DNA from: Opitutaceae bacterium
GTDB lineage: Bacteria; Verrucomicrobiota; Verrucomicrobiae; Opitutales; Opitutaceae
Length of the DNA: 15,024 nucleotides
Assembly: GCA_031266495.1 (NCBI GenBank)
Contig: JAISAX010000303.1
Coordinates: 1 to 15,024 of the forward strand
Direction of reading: 5' to 3'
The translations under genes and the position numbers were made by a program. Under the pieces are notes generated by a model, which ran no database searches, was not told the origin of the DNA, and worked only from the letters and a program-made list of their open reading frames with translations. This document shows positions 1-6,528 of this stretch, in pieces. How positions within the stretch are numbered: position 1 is the first letter of the stretch; every line of letters starts with the position of its first letter.

Positions 1-65
1 CGTACGGCTTCGGGGAAGTAACTGATGTTACGCGGAGCCAGCGCCGGCGCGGCGGCATTCCCCAC
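1..65 (-). other. Left-edge sequence; possible 5' end of a further minus-strand gene
   Basis: On the minus strand, after the C/G tract, there is a G-rich stretch (GGGAGGGG) followed within a few bases by possible starts: a GTG at 65 and an ATG at 58, in different frames. Both frames stay open to the window edge. The GTG frame reads GNAAAPALAPRNISYFPEAV, and the ATG frame reads a short Arg-rich peptide. Neither is long enough to identify. It may be the first codons of the next gene in the cluster or simply spacer. Confidence 0.2.
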
Positions 66-69
66 CCCT

Positions 70-82
70 CCCCCCCCCCCCC
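70..82. repeat. C13 homopolymer tract
   Basis: Run of 13 C on the + strand (13 G on the coding strand), 12 bases beyond the stop codon of the TonB-like gene. It is one of seven G/C runs of at least 10 bases in the window. It is the only one in which the minus (gene) strand carries G rather than C. Confidence 0.95.
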
Positions 83-94
83 GGCGTCCGGTTT

Positions 95-1033
95 CTACGG
101 ACCCACCGTCACCTCATAAAAACCCGGCGACAGCCACGCGCCCGGAAACGCCGTTCCGGCCAAATAACCGGCCAGCCACTCGTCACGTCCGGCGTTGCCC
201 GTGCTTTTTATTACCTGCGGCATCCCGACCAGCCCGGCGGGCTCCACTTTTATCAAAAATGCGGCCGGTTCCCAGGAGTCCTCCGCTCCGGGCGGGAACG
301 GCGTTGCCTCCGCGCCCGGATCACGCCGGATGTCGAAGCGGGCCACGACGCGTCCGTCGCTGGCGTTTGCCGCTTCCACCGCGGCCAGCCGTTCCGGCAA
401 CGGCGCGTTGAACGCCGTCCCGCCAAAATCGCTCGCGTCGCGCTGGCCGAGGCCGCGATACGGATCCGGCGCCGGATGCGAGGCGAGCCAGGCGCGGGCA
501 TCGGCCGGCAACGGCGGCCGGCCCGGCAGGGGAAGGTTCAGAGGGAGGTTCAGCGCGTTCGTGGTATAGACGAACAGAGGCGGCTCCTGCCCGAAGGCCG
601 CCACGCCTTCGTCGCCGCCGTCCGTTTCCCGCGGCGGCACGAGGTACGCGCTGCTCAGCGGCGATGGCAGAAACAGCGGGGTGGGGTCGAGGAGCGCGAT
701 CTGGTCGCGCAGCGCCGGCGCATCCCCCTCCCCGCGCAACCGGAGCGTGAGGAGGGGGGGGGGGCGGGAGGGCGTGCCCGCACGTTCACCGACATGTTCG
801 CCCGCACGTCCGCCGGACGGACGCAGGTGCGCGCGCGGCGTCACGGCCGGCCCGGATGTCATCAATCCGGAGGCGGGAAACCGCAGCATGGCCGCGATGC
901 CGGCGAGGACCACCGCCGCCAGCGTCACCGCGCCGATCCGCGGCCAGACGAGGCCGCGCTCGTGCAGGATATCCGCCCGGATGCCTCCCGCGGCCGGAGC
1001 CGCCGCGTTGGTGATTTTTTTACGGATACTCAT
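95..1033 (-). CDS. TonB-like single-pass membrane protein (divergent)
   Basis: About 312 aa from ATG at 1033 (a GTG two codons upstream, at 1039, is an alternative). Residues 1-30 are basic and Ala-rich. Residues about 31-50 (PRIGAVTLAAVVLAGIAAML) form one membrane helix. A Pro/Arg/Gly-rich stretch follows, and the last ~90 residues form a compact domain (VVARFDIRRD, AAFLIKVEP, PQVIKSTGNAGRDEWLAGYL, SPGFYEVTVGP). The N-in single helix, proline-rich spacer and C-terminal domain match TonB topology. The order exbB-exbD-this gene fits a TonB partner, and the last segment resembles the variable-strand region of TonB C-terminal domains. The similarity is weak and no diagnostic TonB motif is certain. 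A run of 11 C codes for part of the linker prolines (754-764). The frame could be extended upstream to 1129, but that part is translated repeat sequence, so I reject it. Confidence 0.5.
   Translation of the reverse strand: MSIRKKITNAAAPAAGGIRADILHERGLVWPRIGAVTLAAVVLAGIAAMLRFPASGLMTSGPAVTPRAHLRPSGGRAGEHVGERAGTPSRPPPLLTLRLRGEGDAPALRDQIALLDPTPLFLPSPLSSAYLVPPRETDGGDEGVAAFGQEPPLFVYTTNALNLPLNLPLPGRPPLPADARAWLASHPAPDPYRGLGQRDASDFGGTAFNAPLPERLAAVEAANASDGRVVARFDIRRDPGAEATPFPPGAEDSWEPAAFLIKVEPAGLVGMPQVIKSTGNAGRDEWLAGYLAGTAFPGAWLSPGFYEVTVGP
754..764. repeat. G11 homopolymer tract inside the TonB-like gene
   Basis: Run of 11 G on the + strand. On the coding strand the C run encodes three consecutive prolines in the linker, and the reading frame is open on both sides. 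Slippage here would truncate or alter everything after the membrane helix. Confidence 0.9.
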
Positions 1034-1062
1034 ACTCACGGGTTTGTCTTGCGGGTGTTGCC

Positions 1063-1174
1063 GTGGCACGGGCCACCAGCCCGTGGGAGTGCGTGGCATG
1101 GCCATCCTGGCCATGTGTCCCGGAATCACGGGCTGGAAGCCCGTGCCACCTCATGGGCTGGAAGCCCATGCCAC
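1063..1174. repeat. Cluster of four REP-like palindromes
   Basis: Four 19-base imperfect-consensus palindromes at 1067-1085, 1097-1115, 1127-1145 and 1152-1170. Each has two 7-base arms and a 5-base loop, for example CACGGGC-TGGAA-GCCCGTG. The first two are preceded by GTGG and the last two are followed by CCAC, so the cluster holds two elements in each orientation and the middle two form an inverted pair. They fill most of the 159-base gap between the ExbD-like stop and the TonB-like start. A tetranucleotide (GTAG/GTGG type) at the foot of a small hairpin is the known architecture of REP elements mobilised by RAYT (IS200-like, Y1) transposases. That assignment is by architecture only. Confidence 0.8.
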
Positions 1175-1192
1175 GTTGCCGGCGTGCGCTCT

Positions 1193-1693
1193 TCATGGTT
1201 TTGCTCCGGGCCCGGCCCCGGTGGCGGACCCGACGGCGGCGGCCCCGGCGGCGGGGGAGCCGGTTTCCTCCGAAGGCTCGGCGGCGAGGATGACGCTGGC
1301 GAAACCGGCCTCGGCGGCGATGGCGTAGATCCTCGCCAGTTCGTGCGCCGAAACCGGGGCGCCGGCCTGCACGAGCAGGCGCGCATCGGTGCGTTCGCCG
1401 ACCCGGTCCTGCAGCCACTTGCGGAGCTGGTCGAAGTTGCGCGCTTCGCCCTCGACGAGCACCATGTCGTCGCGCGGCACGGCGATGACGACATCCGCCG
1501 TCATCGCCCCGGCCAGGCTGCCGGACGCCGCCGGGAGCCGGAAATCCGTCGCCAGCCCCGGCGACAGGACAAAACGCGACCCGAACAGGCCGAAGAACAG
1601 CAGGATCAACCCGATGTTGACGTAAAAAAACGCATCGAAGCTGCGCGGCGCGCCTCGCATGCGGCTGGCGAGATCGAGAGGGCGGGTGATCAT
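1193..1693 (-). CDS. ExbD/TolR-like biopolymer transport protein, atypical
   Basis: 166 aa. A short cytoplasmic N-terminus (basic, MITRPLDLASRMRG) is followed by one membrane helix at about 22-39 (FFYVNIGLILLFFGLFGS), then a periplasmic ExbD/TolR fold at about 50-138 with alternating strand and helix segments, and a Gly/Ala tail. ExbD/TolR proteins couple ExbB/TolQ channels to TonB or TolA work in the envelope. In the family the helix carries an essential Asp (ExbD D25 in E. coli, TPxxD). Aligned by helix position, this protein has Asn26. Asp20 lies just outside the helix and is the only nearby acid. The start overlaps the upstream stop as ATGA, so translation is probably coupled to the ExbB-like gene. 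There is no Shine-Dalgarno. The family call is good; TolR versus ExbD cannot be decided. Confidence 0.78.
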   Translation of the reverse strand: MITRPLDLASRMRGAPRSFDAFFYVNIGLILLFFGLFGSRFVLSPGLATDFRLPAASGSLAGAMTADVVIAVPRDDMVLVEGEARNFDQLRKWLQDRVGERTDARLLVQAGAPVSAHELARIYAIAAEAGFASVILAAEPSEETGSPAAGAAAVGSATGAGPGAKP

Positions 1694-2439
1694 ATCACGG
1701 GAGGCTCGGCGGCGGAACCGCCGGACGGGTTCGGGGTGAGAGCCGCCGCATCCGCCGGAGCATCGGAACGGACGGGCACCGCGGAAGGCGCGGACGCGGG
1801 GGCGGCGCCCGGGTCGCGTTTGTATTCGATCAGCAGGTACCGCATGATTTCGTTGCCCGCCCATTCCACGTCGCGGACGATGGAGCGCACGCGGCCGTTG
1901 AGGAGGTGGGAGGCGAGGTGCGCCGGGATGGCGAGCGCGAGGCTGGCGCCGGCGGTGACGAGCGATTGCCACATGCCACCGGCGAGCGCGCGGGCGGTGG
2001 CGTACTCGCCGCCCTGCATGAAGGCGTGAAACGTCGCCGTGAGCCCGAGCACCGTGCCGAGCAGGCCGACGAGCGGGGCGATCTGCGCGATGGCGGCGAT
2101 GGAGCCGAGCCGACGTTCGAGCGCGGGCAGTTCGATGACGGCGGCATCCTGCACGGCGTAACGCATCCGTGTCTCGTCGTCGTCGGCATGGATCAGCGCG
2201 GCCTTGACCACGGCGGCGACGGGGCCGGGCGCCTCCTCGCACACCGTCACGGCCTCGACGAGGCGGCGCTTGGCGAGGATGTTTTTGATGCCATCGACAA
2301 ACGCGGTAGAGCGGATCTGGCCGCGATGCAGGTACAGCATGCGCTCCACAAACAGCACGAGTCCGAGGGCGCCCATCAGCAGGAGCACCCACATCATGGG
2401 GCCGCCGCGGGCAAGAAGACTGAGGTGAAAACCATCCAT
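1690..2439 (-). CDS. ExbB/TolQ/MotA-family channel protein, atypical
   Basis: 249 aa with the family layout. Membrane helix 1 is at about 16-33 (MWVLLLMGALGLVLFVER), a cytoplasmic region follows, helix 2 is at about 115-138 with the hallmark APLVGLLGTVLGLTATF, and helix 3 is at about 154-177 (MWQSLVTAGASLALAIPAHL). In ExbB/TolQ these proteins form the pentameric inner-membrane channel around ExbD/TolR. The pore threonines appear present (T129, T162). The helix 3 Glu (E176 in E. coli ExbB, xxEAL) corresponds to Gln158 here. The tail, residues 209-249, is Ala/Pro-rich and unstructured. The start at 2439 is ATG with no Shine-Dalgarno (leader CATTCCCCGCC). The stop overlaps the ExbD-like start. 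It sits downstream of the TPR gene across a repeat-filled 186-base gap. Confidence 0.85.
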   Translation of the reverse strand: MDGFHLSLLARGGPMMWVLLLMGALGLVLFVERMLYLHRGQIRSTAFVDGIKNILAKRRLVEAVTVCEEAPGPVAAVVKAALIHADDDETRMRYAVQDAAVIELPALERRLGSIAAIAQIAPLVGLLGTVLGLTATFHAFMQGGEYATARALAGGMWQSLVTAGASLALAIPAHLASHLLNGRVRSIVRDVEWAGNEIMRYLLIEYKRDPGAAPASAPSAVPVRSDAPADAAALTPNPSGGSAAEPPVI

Positions 2440-2453
2440 GGCGGGGAATGAAG

Positions 2454-2498
2454 AATTAAAAATTAAGAATTAATAATTAAGAATTAAGAATTAAGAAT
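2454..2498. repeat. Heptad tandem repeat, unit AATTAAG (left array)
   Basis: Six consecutive 7-base units starting at 2454: AATTAAA, AATTAAG, AATTAAT, then AATTAAG three times, then AAT. It lies just upstream of the ExbB-like start codon. The 2499-2607 stretch between this array and the next is purine-rich on the + strand (several GGAGG and G7-G8 runs) and holds no gene. Confidence 0.93.
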
Positions 2499-2610
2499 GG
2501 AGGGCGGAGGGTTCACGAAGCGACAGGTTTCGACAGGGACGATGGAGGAGGAGGGGGGGAGGAGGGAGGGGGGGGAGAGGAACGTGCCCGCGTAACTTCG
2601 GTTCGTCATT

Positions 2611-2638
2611 ATTAATTCTTAATTCTTAATTCTTAATT
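2611..2638. repeat. Heptad tandem repeat, unit CTTAATT (right array, inverted)
   Basis: Four 7-base units (ATTAATT then CTTAATT three times), the reverse complement of the unit at 2454-2498, so the two arrays form a long inverted repeat around a ~112-base G-rich centre. The array overlaps the 3' end of the TPR gene. Its stop TAA (2626-2628) and last codons (ATT AAG AAT) are made of repeat. Confidence 0.93.
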
Positions 2639-5349
2639 GCCCCCGCGTCCGCGGGGGCCATGCGTTGGCGGGCGAAGCGGGCGCCGGGCAAGCCCTTGTC
2701 GATGATCATCTGCCAGGCGAGCCGCGCCTCGTCCTGTTTGCCGGCGGCTTCGAGCACCTGCGCCTTGCGGTCGAGCAGGCGGCTCATCCAGTAACGGCCG
2801 CGGGGACCGAGCGCGGCGGCGCGTTCCTCGTTGTGCAAAAAGGCATCCTCGACCACCCACCAGGCACGGAGCGTGCGTTCGGTATCGGCGTCGGTTTTGG
2901 CGCGGCCGGCGAGCATGTCGCCAAGCTGGAATCCGGCTTCGACGCGCAGGTCGATCCTGACACGCGGGTCGGCGAGGTCGCGCAGGCGCTCGAAGATGGT
3001 GAGGGCGGTTTCGTAATGCGACACATCGGCGGCGCCGGCCTGTTCGCGGTGGCAGATGGCGAGGGCGAGTTGCGCGGAGAACACGTCGGCATGCTGGCCG
3101 TAATTGTTGATCAGCGTTTCATAGGCGAGCTGGGCGACGGGGAAGGCGTTGATCTCGCGGGCGAGGTCGCCCTGTTTCATCCAGGCGTAGAAAACGAGGT
3201 TGCTCGACGGGTAGTCGTCAACGAGGCGCTTGAGCAGGCGGCTGGCTTCCTCGATGTGGGCTTTTTGCCCGCGGCGGGCGGCGAGGAGGGCGGCCTGGTA
3301 GAGAGCGGTCGGGGCGTAGTTGCGGCTCTTCGGGTAATCGTCGGCGAGGCGGATGAGGCGGGCCTGCGCATCCTGGAGTTTCCCGACCCGGGCGTAATAG
3401 TCGGCCTCGACAATGAAGGAGCGCATCTTCGCGTCGGAATCGGGATGATCCTTGCGCAGCCATTCGAGTTGCACGATGGCCTCGTCGGGTTTTTCGAGGG
3501 CGAAGAGGGCTTCGGCGCGGAGGAGGCGGCCGAGGGCGCGGATTTCGTTGCGCAGGGTTTCATCCACGCCATCAAGCGCGTCGGGGATGGCGAGCGCCAG
3601 TTCGAGGGCCTGTTCGGGCTGGCCGGCATCGAGCGCGAGCCGGGCTTCGAGCCAGGCCAGGCGGGCGCGGGGGCTGGCGGCGACCGCCGTCGCCGCCGGA
3701 GGGGGGGGGGCGGTGGAGGGGGGGGGGGGAGGAGGCTTGTTGGCGGTGGCGGTCCCGTAGCTTTTGCGCAGGCGGGTCACGCGGGCGAGGGCATCGGCCA
3801 CGCGGCCTTCGCGCTGGAGGGCGAGGGCGAGGTTCCACTCCGTGCGCCAGCGGCTGGGCGGGTCGAAACGCGGGTCGGAGGCCATACGGTCGGCGAGGTC
3901 CTGCGCACGCCGGAGCCGGTCGGGGTAGCCGGACTCCAGCTCCGACATCACCTGCTGGAAAATCAGTCCGCCGGGGGAGACGCCGGCGGGCACCTGTTCG
4001 AGAGCGGCGGCGTAGGCGCCGGCGGCGCTGCGGAAGTCCTGGGCGCGGTAGTACGCCTCGGCCACCAGCACGCCAAGGGCGGCGCGCGAGGGGGTGTCGT
4101 CTTTCGAGGTCGCCTCGCGGGCCTGGCCGGCATAGCTGGCGGCGGCGAGGTAGCGATGTTGATCCCACGAAACCGCGGCCAGTTGCATGAGCGCGGCGGC
4201 CTTGAGCGGGGAATTCCGGAAACGGTCCACCAGCGCCTTCGCGTTGGCCTCGGCCTGCGCCCAGTCCTGCGTGGCCAGCGCCGCCTCGGCGCGCGCCAGA
4301 TAGAGATCTTCGAGGATGGGGTGGGCGCCGGAAGCGGCGATCCAGGCATCGAGCCGCGCAATGAAAGAGGTCTTCAGCAAAGCCGCGCCGGATTTTCCGT
4401 CGCCGCCGCCACCACCGGCGGCGGCGGCGTCGGCCAGCAGTTGCAGGGCGACACGCTGCTTGTCGCGGTTGACGCCGCGGGTCACGAGGTCGTCGAGCGC
4501 ATCGCGTCCGGCCCGGTCGGAGGCGCCGGCGATCAGGCCGGTGAGCAGCAGATAGTCGTCGCGCACGGCGGGTTCGGAAAGCGGCAGCGAGGCGAGCTGC
4601 GTCTGGAGAAACGCCAGGGCCGCGGACTTGTTCCCGGCCTGGGCGAGCGACACCGCGTACTGGCGCGCATAGTCGTAACCGATCGAGCGGCCCTGGTATT
4701 TTTCGACGGATTCCTCGAGTTGCTCGAGTTGTTCCTGCGTCACTTGCGCGCCGCCTTCGAGGCGGGAGCGTTCGCGGGAGAGGATGAACCGTGCGCGTTG
4801 CTGGTTCGACACCGCCGCTTCCATGGCGTGCTGGAAGTCCGTCGCCGCCTTGTCGAAATCCTTGTCCGCCTCGGCCACGAGGCCCTGGGCGTAGTGCCAC
4901 CAGCCGCGCTCGTTGGCGGGAAGACCGGCGGGATCGAGCGAGGCCAGCATCTGCCCCGCCTCGGCCATGCGCCGTTCCCGCACCGCCACGAGCGCCGCGA
5001 GAAACCGGGACGTGGGCGTGGGCGCGCTCCTGAATTTCGCCAGCGCATCCCGGGCGAGATCCACGCGACCCTCGTCGAGCCGGGCCGCCGCCAGTTCCAG
5101 CAGCAACGCATCCCGCAGGAGCCCGTCGGGGGTGTTGACGATCAGTTCGTCGTAAAGCGCCGCGGCCACGGACGGGAACCCCATCGCCAGGGCCCGGCGC
5201 GCACCCGATTCCTCCACCAGCAACGGCCCCGCGGCGGCCGGCGTCGGCACGAGCGGCACGGGTTTGAAAAGCGGTTCGGCCGCGCCCATGCCCCCGATCC
5301 CCGAAACGAGGAGCGACGACAACAGGGCGATGCGGAGGCAATTCATCAT
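2626..5349 (-). CDS. Large secreted tetratricopeptide-repeat protein
   Basis: About 907 aa from ATG at 5349 (a second ATG follows immediately at 5346). The N-terminus is a clear signal peptide: MMNCLRIALLSSLLVSGIGG, then MGAAEP with probable cleavage around GAA. The rest is almost all helical, with many degenerate TPR units containing paired small and aromatic residues, for example ALYQAALLAARRGQKAHIEE, and ADYYARVGKLQDAQARLIRL followed by ADDYP. A Pro/Ala linker at about residues 538-556 splits it into two TPR blocks and is encoded by C12 and C10 runs that keep frame. TPR solenoids bind partner proteins, so a periplasmic scaffold serving the ExbB/ExbD-like pair just downstream is plausible, similar in context to TolA/CpoB-type helpers. 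That role is inferred. The open frame continues upstream to 5916, antisense-like through repeats and rplQ; I do not accept that extension. Confidence 0.82.
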   Translation of the reverse strand: MMNCLRIALLSSLLVSGIGGMGAAEPLFKPVPLVPTPAAAGPLLVEESGARRALAMGFPSVAAALYDELIVNTPDGLLRDALLLELAAARLDEGRVDLARDALAKFRSAPTPTSRFLAALVAVRERRMAEAGQMLASLDPAGLPANERGWWHYAQGLVAEADKDFDKAATDFQHAMEAAVSNQQRARFILSRERSRLEGGAQVTQEQLEQLEESVEKYQGRSIGYDYARQYAVSLAQAGNKSAALAFLQTQLASLPLSEPAVRDDYLLLTGLIAGASDRAGRDALDDLVTRGVNRDKQRVALQLLADAAAAGGGGGDGKSGAALLKTSFIARLDAWIAASGAHPILEDLYLARAEAALATQDWAQAEANAKALVDRFRNSPLKAAALMQLAAVSWDQHRYLAAASYAGQAREATSKDDTPSRAALGVLVAEAYYRAQDFRSAAGAYAAALEQVPAGVSPGGLIFQQVMSELESGYPDRLRRAQDLADRMASDPRFDPPSRWRTEWNLALALQREGRVADALARVTRLRKSYGTATANKPPPPPPSTAPPPPAATAVAASPRARLAWLEARLALDAGQPEQALELALAIPDALDGVDETLRNEIRALGRLLRAEALFALEKPDEAIVQLEWLRKDHPDSDAKMRSFIVEADYYARVGKLQDAQARLIRLADDYPKSRNYAPTALYQAALLAARRGQKAHIEEASRLLKRLVDDYPSSNLVFYAWMKQGDLAREINAFPVAQLAYETLINNYGQHADVFSAQLALAICHREQAGAADVSHYETALTIFERLRDLADPRVRIDLRVEAGFQLGDMLAGRAKTDADTERTLRAWWVVEDAFLHNEERAAALGPRGRYWMSRLLDRKAQVLEAAGKQDEARLAWQMIIDKGLPGARFARQRMAPADAGAIKN
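3701..3729. repeat. Two G tracts (G10 and G12) inside the TPR gene
   Basis: G10 at 3701-3710 and G12 at 3718-3729 on the + strand, separated by CGGTGGA. On the coding strand they make two polyproline stretches (six and four prolines, separated by STA). The TPR reading continues in the same frame on both sides, so these runs are currently in phase. Confidence 0.93.
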
Positions 5350-5657
5350 GAGAAAGGCGTTTTGAGGAAATCGCCCGGGCCGGCGGCGGCGAGCCGAAAC
5401 AACACAGTCCCTTTTCGTCGGGCCCATCCCGGAAACCGGATATGCAGGACGCCGACAAGGGCAGGATGCCGTGGCACGGGCATCTTGCCCGTGAGCGTTG
5501 CCTCTCCGCGACGTCCGGAAACAAACCGGCGGCGTTTTGCTGCCGATCCGTCCACGGCCAAGATGGCCGTGCCACGCCGGAAGCGGGCGAGACGCCCGCG
5601 CCACCACCGGAATCATGGGCAAGGATGCCCATGCCACTATCTGCTCGCTCTTCCCGC
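5350..5657. other. Intergenic region upstream of the TPR gene
   Basis: About 308 bases between the rplQ terminator and the TPR start. The half nearest rplQ holds four REP-like palindromes. The part next to the TPR gene (5350-5470) has no recognisable gene, and I cannot point to a convincing -35/-10 pair. Since the preceding operon appears to be terminated, a promoter for the TPR/ExbB/ExbD cluster is expected here on the minus strand. Confidence 0.4.
5471..5637. repeat. Second cluster of REP-like palindromes
   Basis: Four elements with the same design as at 1063-1174. They are 5475-5493 (preceded by GTGG; CACGGGC-ATCTT-GCCCGTG), 5553-5571 (followed by CCAC; CACGGCC-AAGAT-GGCCGTG), 5582-5600 (6-bp arms, one mismatch, followed by CCAC) and 5614-5633 (CATGGGC-AAGGAT-GCCCATG, followed by CCAC). 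The first two form an inverted pair about 60 bases apart, the arrangement called a REPIN or BIME in other bacteria. Confidence 0.8.
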
Positions 5658-5691
5658 AAAAAAGAAACGCCGGACCTTGCGAGTCCGGCGT
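5658..5691 (-). terminator. Rho-independent terminator after rplQ
   Basis: On the minus strand a 9-bp stem (ACGCCGGAC / GTCCGGCGT) with a 7-base loop (TCGCAAG) is followed directly by TTCTTTTTT. It lies 40 bases past the rplQ stop and is the only strong intrinsic terminator I see. It marks the end of the ribosomal protein/rpoA transcript. Confidence 0.9.
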
Positions 5692-5715
5692 GCAGGAAAG
5701 ACGGCGGGTTACGCC

Positions 5716-5726
5716 GGGGGGGGGGG
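5716..5726. repeat. G11 tract just after the rplQ stop
   Basis: Run of 11 G on the + strand (C11 in the transcript), five bases beyond the rplQ stop codon and upstream of the terminator hairpin. It is non-coding. Confidence 0.93.
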
Positions 5727-5731
5727 CTTCG

Positions 5732-6307
5732 TCAGGCTTTGGACGCTTCCGGGGCCGCTTCGGCGGCAGCGGGGGCCGCTTCGGGAGCGGGAGCGGCTTC
5801 GGGAGCGGCAGCTGCTTCGGCAGCAGCGGGAGCGGCTTCGGCAGCGGGAGCCTCGACGGGCTTTTCGGCCTTCTTCGTGCTCTTCGCGGCCTTCTTGCCC
5901 TTCGCCTTCTTGCCATAGCCGGGATCGTCGGCCTTCACGAGTTCGACAAGCGCCACCTCGGCGGCGTCGCCGACACGGTTGCCGAGCTTGTAGATGCGGG
6001 TGTAGCCTCCCGGCCGGTTGGCAAATTCCTTCACCCCCTCGTTGAAAAGCTGCGTGACCGTGGTCTCGTCGCGGAGGTCGGACACCGCCAAGCGGCGCAG
6101 GTGGATCGCATCCTTCTTCTCGGTCTTGACCGAGGCTTTCTTGGCCTTGGTAATGACTTTTTCGACGAATGGACGCAGGGCCTTGGCCTTGGTCAGGGTC
6201 GTCTGGATACGACCGTGGTTGAGCAGGGAAACCGCCATGTTGGCGAGCATCGCCTTGCGGTGTTCACGGGTGACGCCAAGCGAGGCGTGGTGTTTGTTGT
6301 GACGCAT
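5732..6307 (-). CDS. rplQ: 50S ribosomal protein L17 with Ala/Pro-rich tail
   Basis: 191 aa. Residues 1-126 are a standard L17: MRHNKHHASLGVTREHRKAM at the start, then the LLNHGRIQTTLTKAKALRP segment and NRPGGYTRIYKLGNRVGDAA. L17 binds 23S rRNA near the exit tunnel. Residues ~127-191 are an added low-complexity tail, first Lys-rich (KKAKGKKAAKSTKKA), then about 45 residues of nearly pure Ala/Glu/Pro. Most bacterial L17 are about 115-130 aa. It is the last gene of the alpha operon and is followed by a strong terminator. The start is ATG with a C/A-rich leader (ACACCACACCC) and no Shine-Dalgarno. It is separated from rpoA by 221 bases of heptad repeats. Confidence 0.96.
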   Translation of the reverse strand: MRHNKHHASLGVTREHRKAMLANMAVSLLNHGRIQTTLTKAKALRPFVEKVITKAKKASVKTEKKDAIHLRRLAVSDLRDETTVTQLFNEGVKEFANRPGGYTRIYKLGNRVGDAAEVALVELVKADDPGYGKKAKGKKAAKSTKKAEKPVEAPAAEAAPAAAEAAAAPEAAPAPEAAPAAAEAAPEASKA

Positions 6308-6528
6308 GGGTGTGGTGTATGCTTTTTCCGGTTACGGCCCCCGGTCGGCAATCCCCTCCGCAGCGTGGAGCGGAGAGGACGGCGCGAAGGCCGGAAATGG
6401 TTGAAGTTGGAAGTTGGAAGTCTGAGATCCGGAATCGGTAGTTGGTAGTTGGTAGTTGGATATCGGTGACAAAATATCAGCTTCAGATTTCCAATTTCAA
6501 ATTTCAAATTTCTCCGGCGACGGCCGGT
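6308..6528. repeat. rpoA-rplQ spacer with three heptad arrays
   Basis: This 221-base gap has no gene. It contains three separate 7-base-period arrays with different units: TTGGAAG (6401-6420, about three copies), GTTGGTA (6437-6460, about three copies) and AATTTCA (6486-6513, four degenerate copies). A 5-bp GC stem (CCGGC/GCCGG, 6514-6527) sits right behind the rpoA stop but lacks a U run, so I do not call it a terminator. About 90 bases next to rplQ (6308-6400) show nothing recognisable. Confidence 0.88.

Noticed and set aside
719..760. REP-like origin of the LTLRLRGEG peptide in the TonB-like protein
   Set aside because: The peptide resembles translated repeat sequence seen in other bacteria, but I cannot show a second copy in this window.
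1034..1129. N-terminal extension of the TonB-like frame
   Set aside because: Its residues come from palindromic repeats. The basic segment and membrane helix begin properly at the ATG at 1033.
1063..1174. CRISPR-like array
   Set aside because: The repeats are self-palindromes in both orientations with unequal, non-spacer gaps and no cas genes nearby, so a REP cluster fits better.
476..2029. Plus-strand frame of 517 aa
   Set aside because: It runs antisense to the TonB-like, ExbD-like and ExbB-like genes; low-complexity Arg/Gly composition and no motif.
5350..5916. N-terminal extension of the TPR frame upstream of 5349
   Set aside because: It translates REP palindromes and the antisense of the rplQ tail and lies before a good signal peptide and after a terminator.
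2665..6045. 1126-aa plus-strand open frame antisense to the TPR gene and rplQ
   Set aside because: It is Gly/Arg-rich with no signal or domain, fully antisense to genes with clear signal peptide and ribosomal homology. Long open antisense frames are expected at this GC content.
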